Part shown: positions 1 to 8,015 of the stretch, one piece after another
How the letters are laid out: each line of letters starts with the position of its first letter
Position numbering within the stretch: the stretch's first letter is position 1
DNA from: Thiomicrorhabdus sp963677355
GTDB taxonomy: Bacteria > Pseudomonadota > Gammaproteobacteria > Thiomicrospirales > Thiomicrospiraceae
DNA: 64,000 nt
Assembly: GCA_963677355.2 (NCBI GenBank)
Contig: CAXXXQ010000001.1
Span: 372,001 to 436,000 of the forward strand
Direction of reading: 5' to 3'
Made by a program: the position numbers and the translations under genes
The notes under the pieces: generated by a model
Told to the model about the DNA's origin: nothing
What the model saw: the letters and a program-made list of their open reading frames with translations, nothing else
Database searches by the model: none

Positions 1-584
1 GGTACACCCCATTGATCGACTTCATCGATAAACACATTAAAGGCGGGCTCATCAAACTGGATAATATCCACCCCGGCTGCGGCGAGCTCTTTAGCCTCTT
101 CATTCAAGATTTCAGCAAACACCATTGCTAGTTCATCACGGCTTTTATAATGACCGTCGTACAAGGTATCAATCATGGTCATTGGACCGGGAAGCGTCCA
201 TTTAATTGGCTGATCAGTGAGCTTTCGCAAGAATTTGGCATCTTCGACAAAGACCGATTTTTTACGACTCACAGGCCCGACAATAGACGGAACTTCTGCG
301 TCATAGCGATTACGAATACGCATGGTGGTACGTTTTTCAAAATCCACACCGGCTAGATTCTCTGTAAAAGTGGTCACAAAGTGCTGACGCGTTTGTTCGC
401 CGTCACTGACAATATCAATGCCGGCTTCAAGTTGCTCTTGCAAAGTGACACGCAAAGCATCTTGTTTGGCTTCGAGCAATTCGTCACCTTCAAGTTTCCA
501 CTCAGGCCAAAGTTTTTCAGTCTCGGCTAGCCAAGAAGGTTTTGGCAAGCTGCCAACGGTAGAAGTAGGGAATAATTTATTCAT
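1..584 (-). CDS. mesD: MesD, core-type folate-independent methionine synthase (partial, N-terminal part)
   Basis: This is the N-terminal ~194 residues of a short MetE-like protein; the rest lies beyond the left edge of the window. It begins MNKLFPTSTVGSLPKPSW, the start of the catalytic MetE barrel, so it lacks the N-terminal folate-binding half of canonical MetE. A conserved QFDEPAF motif is visible near the cut end. Known family fact: MesD is a core MetE that makes methionine without methyl-folate and needs the DUF1852 protein MesX. The gene lies 42 bp downstream of mesX on the same strand, so the two are probably co-transcribed. The ATG at 584 has only a weak purine-rich ribosome site. Its identity as MesD rests mainly on the adjacency to mesX. 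Confidence 0.85.
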   Translation of the reverse strand, partial: MNKLFPTSTVGSLPKPSWLAETEKLWPEWKLEGDELLEAKQDALRVTLQEQLEAGIDIVSDGEQTRQHFVTTFTENLAGVDFEKRTTMRIRNRYDAEVPSIVGPVSRKKSVFVEDAKFLRKLTDQPIKWTLPGPMTMIDTLYDGHYKSRDELAMVFAEILNEEAKELAAAGVDIIQFDEPAFNVFIDEVDQWGV

Positions 585-626
585 GTTCAATTCTTTTACA
601 ATCTATTTTTTATACAGAGGGCTTAA

Positions 627-1604
627 TTAAGCTGCGTAGTTTTCAGACCACTGTTCAAGCAGATCTTGATAAGGTTTTATAAAGTGCTCTTCCGTCCATC
701 TGCCTTGCTCCACAGCCAAACGATTACGTTCAACTCGATCATAAACAATACGTGTCAGTGAATGATCTTCATGTTTTAAGCTTGGTTGAAACACCTCGCC
801 AGCCATCGAGTTGGCGTTATAAATTTCAGGACGGTAAATCTTCTGGAAGGTTTCCATTGTGCTAAGGGTGCTAATCAACTCTAGGCTGGTGTAATCGTTT
901 AACAAATCGCCAAAGAAATAGAACGCATAAGGCGCAACACTGTTTGGCGGCATAAAGTAACGAACTTCCATGCCCATTTTTTGGAAATATTGCTCGGTAA
1001 GCGAAGATTCGTTCGGCACATACTCGACTCCCAAAATTGGGTGGTGATTAGCGGTACGATGATAAGTTTTTTTATCGGAAACACTTAGACACATAACCGG
1101 TAATTTATTGAAACTCTGCTGGTAAACCTCGGATTTCACAAAATCTTGAAACATTTTACCGTGCAGCTCACCATAGTTTTCCGGCACGCTAAATTGATCC
1201 TTGTCTTTGTTGTGCTCCAATAGACGCACGCTAAAATCATAGTCACGTACATAAGAAGAGAAGTTGTTACCGACAATCCCTTCAATACGCTGCTTGGTTT
1301 TATGGTCAACCACAAAGGTCTTTAGGATTTCGATCGTTGGAAACGTCTCACCCTTGCCTTCTACATCAATATCCACATGCACAATTTCCAGCTCAACGGA
1401 ATAACGATTCCCATTCGGGTTATCCCAATTTGCACGGGCATTAAAGTTGTTGTCAATCATCTCAATAGCGCGACGTAAATTCTCTTGGCGATTTTCGCCA
1501 CGCGCCAGATTGGCAAAGTTTGTGGTCAAACGAGTATTGTTTGCCGGTTCATAGTCTTCATTGAAAACAATACGGTTAATACTATAGGTAAATTCTTGAC
1601 TCAT
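627..1604 (-). CDS. mesX: MesX, DUF1852 partner of MesD methionine synthase
   Basis: This 325-residue soluble protein, with no signal peptide or membrane segment, matches the DUF1852 family in length and in features such as the N-terminal FTYSINRIVFNEDYEPANNT and the central PVMCLSVSDKK stretch. DUF1852 proteins are found next to core-MetE genes. They were named MesX because MesD-type methionine synthases depend on them. The biochemical role of MesX itself is not settled. It is the first gene of a two-gene operon with mesD. An AGGA-type ribosome site lies just upstream of the ATG at 1604. The operon probably starts in the 190-bp divergent region shared with the TSUP gene, where a MetR-like palindrome occurs at 1709-1721. 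Confidence 0.9.
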   Translation of the reverse strand: MSQEFTYSINRIVFNEDYEPANNTRLTTNFANLARGENRQENLRRAIEMIDNNFNARANWDNPNGNRYSVELEIVHVDIDVEGKGETFPTIEILKTFVVDHKTKQRIEGIVGNNFSSYVRDYDFSVRLLEHNKDKDQFSVPENYGELHGKMFQDFVKSEVYQQSFNKLPVMCLSVSDKKTYHRTANHHPILGVEYVPNESSLTEQYFQKMGMEVRYFMPPNSVAPYAFYFFGDLLNDYTSLELISTLSTMETFQKIYRPEIYNANSMAGEVFQPSLKHEDHSLTRIVYDRVERNRLAVEQGRWTEEHFIKPYQDLLEQWSENYAA

Positions 1605-1708
1605 GATTTCGGTGTCCTGTATTGCAATGGGTCTAGTCTGCTCTTGCTTGAGTGAAAATATTACGGGAAACCTTTTATGAATAAAAACGACTTATTTTCA
1701 ATTAAACT

Positions 1709-1721
1709 TGAATTAAATTCA
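1709..1721. promoter_or_regulatory. MetR-like palindrome upstream of mesX
   Basis: TGAATTAAATTCA fits the published MetR (LysR family) site pattern TGAA-N5-TTCA with A/T at the centre. It lies 105 bp upstream of the mesX start, in the divergent gap. Regulation by a MetR homologue is an inference from this match and from the methionine role of the operon. The short AT-rich motif could occur by chance. Confidence 0.4.
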
Positions 1722-1794
1722 TGACAATAAAGATTGGAGGATCTTTATAATTCATTCCAACAAAACACTCTAAAGCACGTTTAAAGGATCTCTT

Positions 1795-2601
1795 GTGCCC
1801 GAAACCTTTCTTCTGGAATTTTCAATTTATTTAATCACTGGCGCTTTTGTCGGCGTGATTGCCGGCTTATTAGGAATTGGAGGGGGGTTGATTATTGTGC
1901 CCGTCTTAGTCAGTACTCTGACCTACTTCATTGATTCCAGCCAAACGGTGCATATTGCCATTGCCACATCACTGGCAACCATTTTTGTCACTTCGTTTTC
2001 TTCCACCTATGCGCACCACAAACATGGCGCGGTGCGCTGGGACGTTTTTAAAATGTTGACGTTGGGTGTTTTGGCCGGGGCATTTATTGGGGGCTGGGTG
2101 TCACAATATTTTGCGTCCGATATGCTCGCCAAAATCTTTGGAGTTTTAGAACTATTGATTGCAATCAATATGTTATTGGCACTTAAACCCAATCCAAGCC
2201 GGCAACTGCCTGGCTTTGCGGGTAATACTGTCGCAGGCACCGTCATTGGCAGCTTATCATCAATTATTGGAATTGGCGGCGGCACCCTTACTACGCCTTA
2301 CCAAGTTTGGAATAATATTTCGATGCACCAAGCTATACCTACTTCGGCGGCCGTAGGGTTACCTGTTGCCCTGGCGGGCAGTATTGGCTATATTTTGGCA
2401 GGAATGCAAGCCACAGATTTACCCGCTTACACCACTGGCTACATCTATTGGCCGGCGTTTTTTGGAATTATTTTAGCCAGTGTTTTTACCGCGCCGCTTG
2501 GAGCTAAACTCGCGCATAAATTGCCCGTCAAAACCTTAAAACGCGGATTTGGCGTGTTCTTAATCATTCTGGCGATTAAGATGTTGTTTTTTACCCATTA
2601 A
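1795..2601 (+). CDS. TSUP (TauE/SafE) family membrane permease
   Basis: This 268-residue protein has about eight hydrophobic segments. It carries the duplicated glycine-rich motif of the TauE/SafE/YfcA family, GLLGIGGGLIIVPVL near residues 25-40 and IIGIGGGTLTTPYQ near residues 158-172. The internal duplication is typical of TSUP carriers. These move small anions, often sulfite, sulfoacetate or other organosulfur compounds, across the inner membrane. The substrate cannot be read from sequence. The GTG start at 1795 is supported by AAAGGA six bases upstream. The gene is divergent from mesX and is followed by a structured RNA region rather than a second gene. Confidence 0.85.
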   Translation: MPETFLLEFSIYLITGAFVGVIAGLLGIGGGLIIVPVLVSTLTYFIDSSQTVHIAIATSLATIFVTSFSSTYAHHKHGAVRWDVFKMLTLGVLAGAFIGGWVSQYFASDMLAKIFGVLELLIAINMLLALKPNPSRQLPGFAGNTVAGTVIGSLSSIIGIGGGTLTTPYQVWNNISMHQAIPTSAAVGLPVALAGSIGYILAGMQATDLPAYTTGYIYWPAFFGIILASVFTAPLGAKLAHKLPVKTLKRGFGVFLIILAIKMLFFTH

Positions 2602-2647
2602 TAAACCCGATATCGGTCAGAGATGCTTGACCTAAAACCTATATAAA

Positions 2648-2821
2648 CCATTAATGCCCGGCACAAACAAGGCCGCCTAGCAAAGGCTTTGCCGAGACCT
2701 ACCGGGAGCGATGAAACAAGTTGAGCAAACCGGTAGAACTTTATGGGCAAGAAGCCCTATCAATGGGATGCTTAATTAAATGGACATAAATCATAAAGGC
2801 CGGACTTGTTCCGGTTTTTTT
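2648..2821 (+). ncRNA. Candidate structured RNA with intrinsic terminator, class unknown
   Basis: This gene-free stretch between the TSUP gene and the DUF6502 gene can be folded by eye. An outer helix joins CCATTAA (2648-2654) to TTAAATGG (2776-2783, one bulge). Inside, CTACCGG (2699-2705) pairs with CCGGTAG (2729-2735) around a purine-rich loop, and GGGC (2745-2748) pairs with GCCC (2753-2756). A terminator hairpin with seven T follows at 2795-2821. This is the layout of a cis-acting riboswitch-like leader or of a free small RNA. I compared it from memory with c-di-GMP, TPP, SAM, cobalamin, glycine, fluoride, molybdenum-cofactor and guanidine riboswitches and with 6S, SRP and RNase P RNA, and none fits. 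Confidence 0.5.
2795..2821 (+). terminator. Rho-independent terminator ending the structured RNA
   Basis: AAAGGCCGGA (2795-2804), loop CTTGT, then TCCGGTTTTTTT forms a ten-pair stem with two G-U pairs followed by a T run. It stops transcription about 165 bp before the DUF6502 gene. It therefore serves either the TSUP transcript, the RNA alone, or an attenuator for the downstream gene. Confidence 0.8.
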
Positions 2822-2987
2822 ATGCCCTTTTCTCAAAACAACACTTACATAGAGCCTCAACCAACTCTCTCCTTAATGGGCTTCGGCAGTCATTGTTCAG
2901 TTTACGCGTTCAGGCTACCAATAGAAAAACGTAAAAAAATCACAAAAAGACTTGCACTTAATATTTTTGGGAATATAATCCCAAATT

Positions 2988-3812
2988 ATGAAAGACACAT
3001 TACAAAACACTCTAAACAAAAGCGCACTCATGATTCTCAAGCCTCTGGCTCGAATCATGATTAGAAACGGCGTTTCTTGCGGAAATTTCGAAGCATTGGT
3101 AAGAAAAGCCTATGTGGACGAAGCCTTTGCTGCGGGAGAAGCACAATCCTCTAACGGAAAAACGACCGTTTCCAAAGTTTCTGCGCAAACCGGCCTGTCA
3201 AGAAAGGAGGTCAAGCGCCTCAGGGAGCTTGAAGAAGTCGATATCAAACAAAACGACGAACGATACAACCGTGCCACTCGAGTGATCAGCGGCTGGTTAA
3301 ATCATCCTGGTTTTTCAGATGATCAAGGCAATCCTCTAAGCCTGTCACTGGAAACAGACTCTCCAAGTTTTGCCGAGTTGGTCAAGCAGTTCAGTGGCGA
3401 CGTCACGACCAAAACCATGCTAGACCTGCTAATGAATTCACACTGTATTGAATTCAATGACGGGAAAGTTTCTCTAATCAAGCGAGCTTATCTGCCCGGC
3501 ACCGATTCATCGGAAATCGCACTGATTTTAGGAGTTGATACCGCAGAATTAATTGAAACAATCAATCACAACATGATAGCGGACAAGCTTCATAAACACT
3601 TTCAACGAAAAGTGTCGACTCATAAATTGAAAACCGATTCGGTCGATGCTTTCAAACAGCTTTGCAACACCCGATCTCAAGTACTTCTCGAAGAACTTGA
3701 TCAATGGTTAAGTGAACATGAAACCGATCAGGATGATGGCCATTATGTAAGCTTAGGCATCTACTATTATCAACCAACATCTCAAGGAAACGACCATGAA
3801 AAACACATTTAA
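2988..3812 (+). CDS. DUF6502 family protein
   Basis: This 274-residue soluble protein matches the DUF6502 type in its N-terminal LKPLARIMIRNGVSCGNFEALVRKAYVD region. A helix-turn-helix-like section follows (TTVSKVSAQTGLSRKEVKRL, about residues 62-81), which suggests nucleic-acid binding, but no function is established. It overlaps the following DUF5666 lipoprotein gene by 17 bases, so the two are translationally linked. From family knowledge, DUF6502 and DUF5666 genes recur as neighbours. The ATG at 2988 lies 167 bp after the upstream terminator, leaving room for its own promoter. A longer overlapping frame from 2780 is not credible, as it runs through that terminator. Confidence 0.75.
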   Translation: MKDTLQNTLNKSALMILKPLARIMIRNGVSCGNFEALVRKAYVDEAFAAGEAQSSNGKTTVSKVSAQTGLSRKEVKRLRELEEVDIKQNDERYNRATRVISGWLNHPGFSDDQGNPLSLSLETDSPSFAELVKQFSGDVTTKTMLDLLMNSHCIEFNDGKVSLIKRAYLPGTDSSEIALILGVDTAELIETINHNMIADKLHKHFQRKVSTHKLKTDSVDAFKQLCNTRSQVLLEELDQWLSEHETDQDDGHYVSLGIYYYQPTSQGNDHEKHI

Positions 3813-5232
3813 ATTGACGGCCTTAGCCAGTGCACTCGCTCTTACTTTAAGCGGTTGCGGCGGAGGCGGAGGCAGCAGCAGTGGCGGCGAAGATATCGCC
3901 GGTATAGGTGGTTCAGGCTATATTGCGACCGGAAGCATCACCGGATTCGGCAGTGTTTATGTCAATGGTGTCAAGTTTGAAACAGACGATACAGACTTTG
4001 ATATTGAAGGCGTTTTAGGCACACAAGACAATCTTTCAATTGGCATGATTGTTCGCGTTGAAGGAACCATCAATGATGATGGCGTGACAGGAAATGCGAC
4101 TAAAATCATCTTCGAAGATGAACTACAAGGTCCCGTAACCTCTATTAGTGCGCACGACCCGTTGCTTGACACTAGAACTTTCGAAATTCTGGGAACCCGT
4201 GTCATTATCGATCGTCGTAACACCAAATTCGACGATGACGATAATGCCGGATTCAGTTTTGAAACTATCAAAGATAATGATCATGTTGAAATAAGCGGTT
4301 TCTTTGATTCGACCGATACTCTAGTAGCCACCTATATCGATAAAGAGAACGACTTAAACAATGAAGTCAAAATCCAAGGCCTTATCAGCAACTTAGACTC
4401 AGGTGCGCGGACTTTCACTATTAACGGACAGACTGTCAGCTACACCGATGATGTCATCGATGACGATTTAAGCGGAGGCTTATCTGACGGAATCTGGGTA
4501 GAAGTTGAAGGCCGATACGATACGAATACTTCCATTGTCGTAGCCAGCGAAGTGGATGACTTTGACGGTGATGATTTCAACGACGATGACGATATCGATA
4601 TTGAAGGGTATATCACCGATTACGTTGATGACAGCAACTTCAAGGTCAATGGGGTAACGATTAACGCCTCTAACCTAACGCTTTCATTCACTCTTGCGGA
4701 TGATGTCCTAATCGATGTTGAAGGAACTTTCCGAAACGGAGTGCTTATTGCCGAAGAGATTGAGTTACGCGACGGAGAGGTAGAAATCAATGCACAAGTC
4801 AACCAGGTGAATGACGATGGTTCCTTTACAGTGACTTATGACGGGACACAAACTATTGCCATAGAAACCGGTTTTGATACCCAGTTTGAATATGATGACG
4901 TCAATCAGCTTCTAAACCAAGGAGACTTTGTTGAAATCGATGGCTATCAAACCGGCGACAATACGGTTTACGCTCTAGAAGTGGATGTAGAAGACGAAAG
5001 CGACTATGAAATTCAAGGTTTCTTCCAAAGCTATAATGACACTGCCTATACCATCAAAGTATTAAATGTCGATTTTACTATCGATATCAACAATACCGAA
5101 TTTGATAGTGAGGACGGTTCAATGGATAACTGGGATGATTTCATTGCCAATGCCGTACCAAACCAGACGCTTATCTCTCTTGAACTTAATGAAACCGGTA
5201 CAATCGTTGAAAGCGTTGAAATCGAAGATTAA
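3796..5232 (+). CDS. DUF5666 repeat lipoprotein
   Basis: This 478-residue, very acidic protein begins with a lipoprotein signal peptide whose LSGC lipobox puts the lipid-modified cysteine at residue 21. A glycine/serine linker follows. The rest is about six units of 65-90 residues, each a beta-rich module with a pattern such as FxVNGxxI followed by an acidic DD(D/E) stretch and a VEVEG-like turn, as in DUF5666. The Asp-rich loops suggest metal or calcium binding, but that is inference. It should sit in the outer membrane or periplasm. Its start lies inside the end of the DUF6502 gene, and a strong terminator follows at 5264-5288, so the pair forms a closed operon. Confidence 0.75.
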   Translation: MKNTFKLTALASALALTLSGCGGGGGSSSGGEDIAGIGGSGYIATGSITGFGSVYVNGVKFETDDTDFDIEGVLGTQDNLSIGMIVRVEGTINDDGVTGNATKIIFEDELQGPVTSISAHDPLLDTRTFEILGTRVIIDRRNTKFDDDDNAGFSFETIKDNDHVEISGFFDSTDTLVATYIDKENDLNNEVKIQGLISNLDSGARTFTINGQTVSYTDDVIDDDLSGGLSDGIWVEVEGRYDTNTSIVVASEVDDFDGDDFNDDDDIDIEGYITDYVDDSNFKVNGVTINASNLTLSFTLADDVLIDVEGTFRNGVLIAEEIELRDGEVEINAQVNQVNDDGSFTVTYDGTQTIAIETGFDTQFEYDDVNQLLNQGDFVEIDGYQTGDNTVYALEVDVEDESDYEIQGFFQSYNDTAYTIKVLNVDFTIDINNTEFDSEDGSMDNWDDFIANAVPNQTLISLELNETGTIVESVEIED

Positions 5233-5263
5233 TTTTAATCAGCGACATTAAACACTACCATCA

Positions 5264-5288
5264 GCCTCGCTCTTTGCGGGGCTTTTTT
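5264..5288 (+). terminator. Rho-independent terminator after the DUF6502-DUF5666 operon
   Basis: GCCTCGC, loop TCTT, then TGCGGGGC followed by six T forms a GC-rich hairpin 32 bp after the stop codon of the DUF5666 gene. Confidence 0.9.
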
Positions 5289-5399
5289 ATCATCTTCAAA
5301 ATTGATCAAACCAACGCCCCCGCATCAATATAGAAAAAAATCTACTTCCACAACACTCAAAAATCGATTTGTTTATTCAAGTTCTAATTGCCTTCAATC

Positions 5400-5479
5400 C
5401 TATGCCTAATCCGGCATAGACAAAAATCAGCCTTTTCTTATTTAGAAAAAAGCTATCGATTGAATAAATATATTTCAAT
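5400..5479. promoter_or_regulatory. Two dyads in the katG upstream region
   Basis: The 331-bp gap between the lipoprotein gene and katG holds, besides the terminator, a perfect 7-bp inverted repeat CTATGCC-TAATCC-GGCATAG at 5400-5419 and an AT-rich imperfect dyad ATTGAA...TTCAAT at 5459-5479. A possible -10 box TAGAAT is at 5502-5507 with no good -35 box, as expected for an activator-dependent promoter. Neither dyad fits the four-part OxyR pattern with 11-bp phasing, so the regulator is unknown. Confidence 0.4.
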
Positions 5480-5564
5480 ATATCTATCAACCCAATCTGC
5501 ATAGAATGAAAACTCGCCTATTTGGTGACGCCATCGGATATATAAATAATCAGAGGAGTATCTT

Positions 5565-7748
5565 ATGGAACATTCAGCAGGTAAATGCCCGGTCATGCAC
5601 GGCGCAAATACCGAATCTCAAGCATCGGTCATGGATTGGTGGCCAAAAGCATTAAATCTCGACATCCTTCATCAACACGACCACAAAACCGATCCAATGG
5701 ATGAAGATTTCAACTATGCCAAAGCTTTCAAGTCGCTTGACTTGGAAGCCGTCAAAGCGGATTTAAAAGCATTAATGACCGACAGCCAACCTTGGTGGCC
5801 GGCCGACTGGGGTCACTACGGCGGCTTGATGATCCGTATGGCGTGGCACTCGGCCGGCTCATATCGAGTTGCAGATGGGCGCGGCGGGGCCGGAACCGGC
5901 AATCAAAGATTCGCCCCCCTCAATAGCTGGCCGGATAATGTTAATCTGGATAAAGCGCGCCGCTTGCTGTGGCCGATTAAAAAGAAATACGGCAATAAAA
6001 TCTCCTGGGCCGATCTCATGATTCTTGCCGGCAATATGGCCTATGAATCCATGGGACTAAAAACCTTCGGTTTTGCCGGCGGGCGTGAAGATATTTGGCA
6101 CCCGGAAAAAGATATCTATTGGGGCTCGGAAAAAGAGTGGCTGGCACCTTCCGGTAGCGAAGGCAGTCGATATTCCGGCCAACGCGATCTGGAAAACCCT
6201 TTAGCCGCGGTCATGATGGGGCTCATTTACGTCAATCCCGAAGGGGTCGACGGCAATCCTGATCCACTTAAAACCGCACTGGACGTTCGTGAAACCTTTA
6301 AACGTATGGCCATGAACGACGAAGAAACCGTCGCCCTCACGGCAGGCGGCCACACCGTAGGTAAATGTCACGGTAACGGAGATGCCGGCAATTTGGAAGC
6401 GGATCCGGAAGGAGCAGATATTCATGAACAAGGTCTCGGATGGCAAAACCATACCACACGAGGTATCGGTAGAAACACGGTATCCAGCGGAATCGAAGGC
6501 GCTTGGACAACCCACCCAACCCAATGGGATAACGGTTATTTTCACCTTCTATTCAACTATGATTGGGAGCTGAAAAAATCTCCGGCGGGAGCCTGGCAGT
6601 GGGAACCGATCAATATCAACGAAGAAGACAAACCGGTTGATGTTGAAGATCCGACCATAAGCTACAACCCGATTATGACCGATGCCGACATGGCCATGAT
6701 CAAAGACCCTATCTATCGCGAAATCTCGCAAAAGTTCTATGAAAACCCGGACTACTTTGCCGAAGTCTTTGCGCGGGCTTGGTTCAAGCTGACCCACCGC
6801 GACTTGGGTCCAAAAGCCCGTTATCTAGGCCCCGATGTTCCAAATGAAGATTTGATCTGGCAGGATCCGATTCCAACGGCCGACTATACGCTTGACGACG
6901 AGGTCATTTCTGCCTTGAAAGCCAAAATTCTTGATAGCGGCTTAACCATTGGCGAACTGGTTGCCACGGCTTGGGACAGTGCACGCACCTTCCGTCACTC
7001 CGATATGCGAGGCGGAGCCAACGGTGCCCGTATTCGTTTAGAACCGCAAAAACAATGGATGGGTAATGAGCCGGAACGACTGCAGAAAGTACTCAATGTA
7101 CTCGAAAGCATTCAATCCTGTTGTGCCAGCCGAATCAGCATGGCCGACCTGATTGTACTGGGCGGAACCGCGGCCATTGAAGTGGCCGCCAAAGCCGCCG
7201 GCGTAGACATTAAAGTACCATTTTCTCCCGGGCGTGGCGATGCCACCCAAGAGCAGACAGATATTGAATCGTTTGAATATCTTGAACCTGTCCACGACGC
7301 TTTCCGTAACTGGTTAAAAGCCGACTATGTGGTATCGCCGGAAGAGATGATGCTGGATCGTACTCAGCTACTTGGTCTGACCGCTCCGGAAATGACCGCA
7401 CTTATTGGCGGTATGCGGGTACTCGGTGCTAATTACGCCAACAGCCCGGATGGAGTGTTTACCAACCGGGTTGGCGTACTCAGTAATGACTTCTTTACCA
7501 ATCTGACGGACATGGCTTACAGCTGGCATCCAACCGGGGAGAACCATTATGAAATTCGCGACCGGCAAAACGGTGACGTCAAATGGACGGCAACACGAGT
7601 TGATCTGGTGTTTGGCTCCAATTCGATTTTACGTGCTTACGCCGAAGTCTATGCGCAAGATGACAACTACGAAAAATTTGTACATGACTTCGTCAAAGCC
7701 TGGGTCAAAGTCATGAATGCGGATCGCTTCGATTTACCAACTTCTTGA
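5565..7748 (+). CDS. katG: Catalase-peroxidase KatG
   Basis: This 727-residue haem enzyme breaks down hydrogen peroxide and has broad peroxidase activity. It has the usual two-domain KatG length. The N-terminal catalytic domain carries the distal-side Arg91-Trp94-His95 triad in RMAWHSAGSYR and the proximal histidine in LTAGGHTVGKCHG (about residue 257). The C-terminal half is the haem-free duplicate (TAWDSARTFRHSDMRGGANG). There is no signal peptide, so it acts in the cytoplasm. A strong ribosome site, AGAGGAGT, lies 6-7 bases before the ATG. The gene stands alone between two terminators, with possible operator dyads upstream. Oxidative-stress control is likely but no classical OxyR site is visible. 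Confidence 0.98.
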   Translation: MEHSAGKCPVMHGANTESQASVMDWWPKALNLDILHQHDHKTDPMDEDFNYAKAFKSLDLEAVKADLKALMTDSQPWWPADWGHYGGLMIRMAWHSAGSYRVADGRGGAGTGNQRFAPLNSWPDNVNLDKARRLLWPIKKKYGNKISWADLMILAGNMAYESMGLKTFGFAGGREDIWHPEKDIYWGSEKEWLAPSGSEGSRYSGQRDLENPLAAVMMGLIYVNPEGVDGNPDPLKTALDVRETFKRMAMNDEETVALTAGGHTVGKCHGNGDAGNLEADPEGADIHEQGLGWQNHTTRGIGRNTVSSGIEGAWTTHPTQWDNGYFHLLFNYDWELKKSPAGAWQWEPININEEDKPVDVEDPTISYNPIMTDADMAMIKDPIYREISQKFYENPDYFAEVFARAWFKLTHRDLGPKARYLGPDVPNEDLIWQDPIPTADYTLDDEVISALKAKILDSGLTIGELVATAWDSARTFRHSDMRGGANGARIRLEPQKQWMGNEPERLQKVLNVLESIQSCCASRISMADLIVLGGTAAIEVAAKAAGVDIKVPFSPGRGDATQEQTDIESFEYLEPVHDAFRNWLKADYVVSPEEMMLDRTQLLGLTAPEMTALIGGMRVLGANYANSPDGVFTNRVGVLSNDFFTNLTDMAYSWHPTGENHYEIRDRQNGDVKWTATRVDLVFGSNSILRAYAEVYAQDDNYEKFVHDFVKAWVKVMNADRFDLPTS

Positions 7749-7779
7749 TCAAACAGAATAAATAGTTTCTAAAGCCATT

Positions 7780-7801
7780 GCCCCGTTCGCGGGGCTTTTT
7801 T
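7780..7801 (+). terminator. Rho-independent terminator after katG
   Basis: GCCCCG, tetraloop TTCG, CGGGGC and then six T form a textbook terminator 32 bp after the katG stop codon. Confidence 0.95.
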
Positions 7802-8015
7802 ATTTCTGTTTAGATTAAAAAATAAAAACATCGCGCACGGAAATATCTCCCAAACGATCTGTTGATCAATCTGTAATTGCAATGATTTTTCTCACCTTGA
7901 AACCCTGTTTTTTGATAACCTTTCTTTAACGCTTTTCACCATCACAACGCCGTGACCAGACTGCTTAAGCTTTCCAAACATTATCTATTAACGTTTTTAA
8001 TGCAAAAGGTTACTC

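Noticed and set aside
2780..3064. A 94-codon frame ahead of the DUF6502 gene
   Set aside because: It runs through the terminator hairpin at 2795-2821 and overlaps the DUF6502 gene in another frame; no family resemblance.
5400..5510. OxyR-type site before katG
   Set aside because: ATAG and CTAT blocks are present but not at the required 11-bp intervals.
6201..6797. Antisense frames inside katG and similar long genes
   Set aside because: They lie opposite strongly conserved coding sequence and resemble no protein family.
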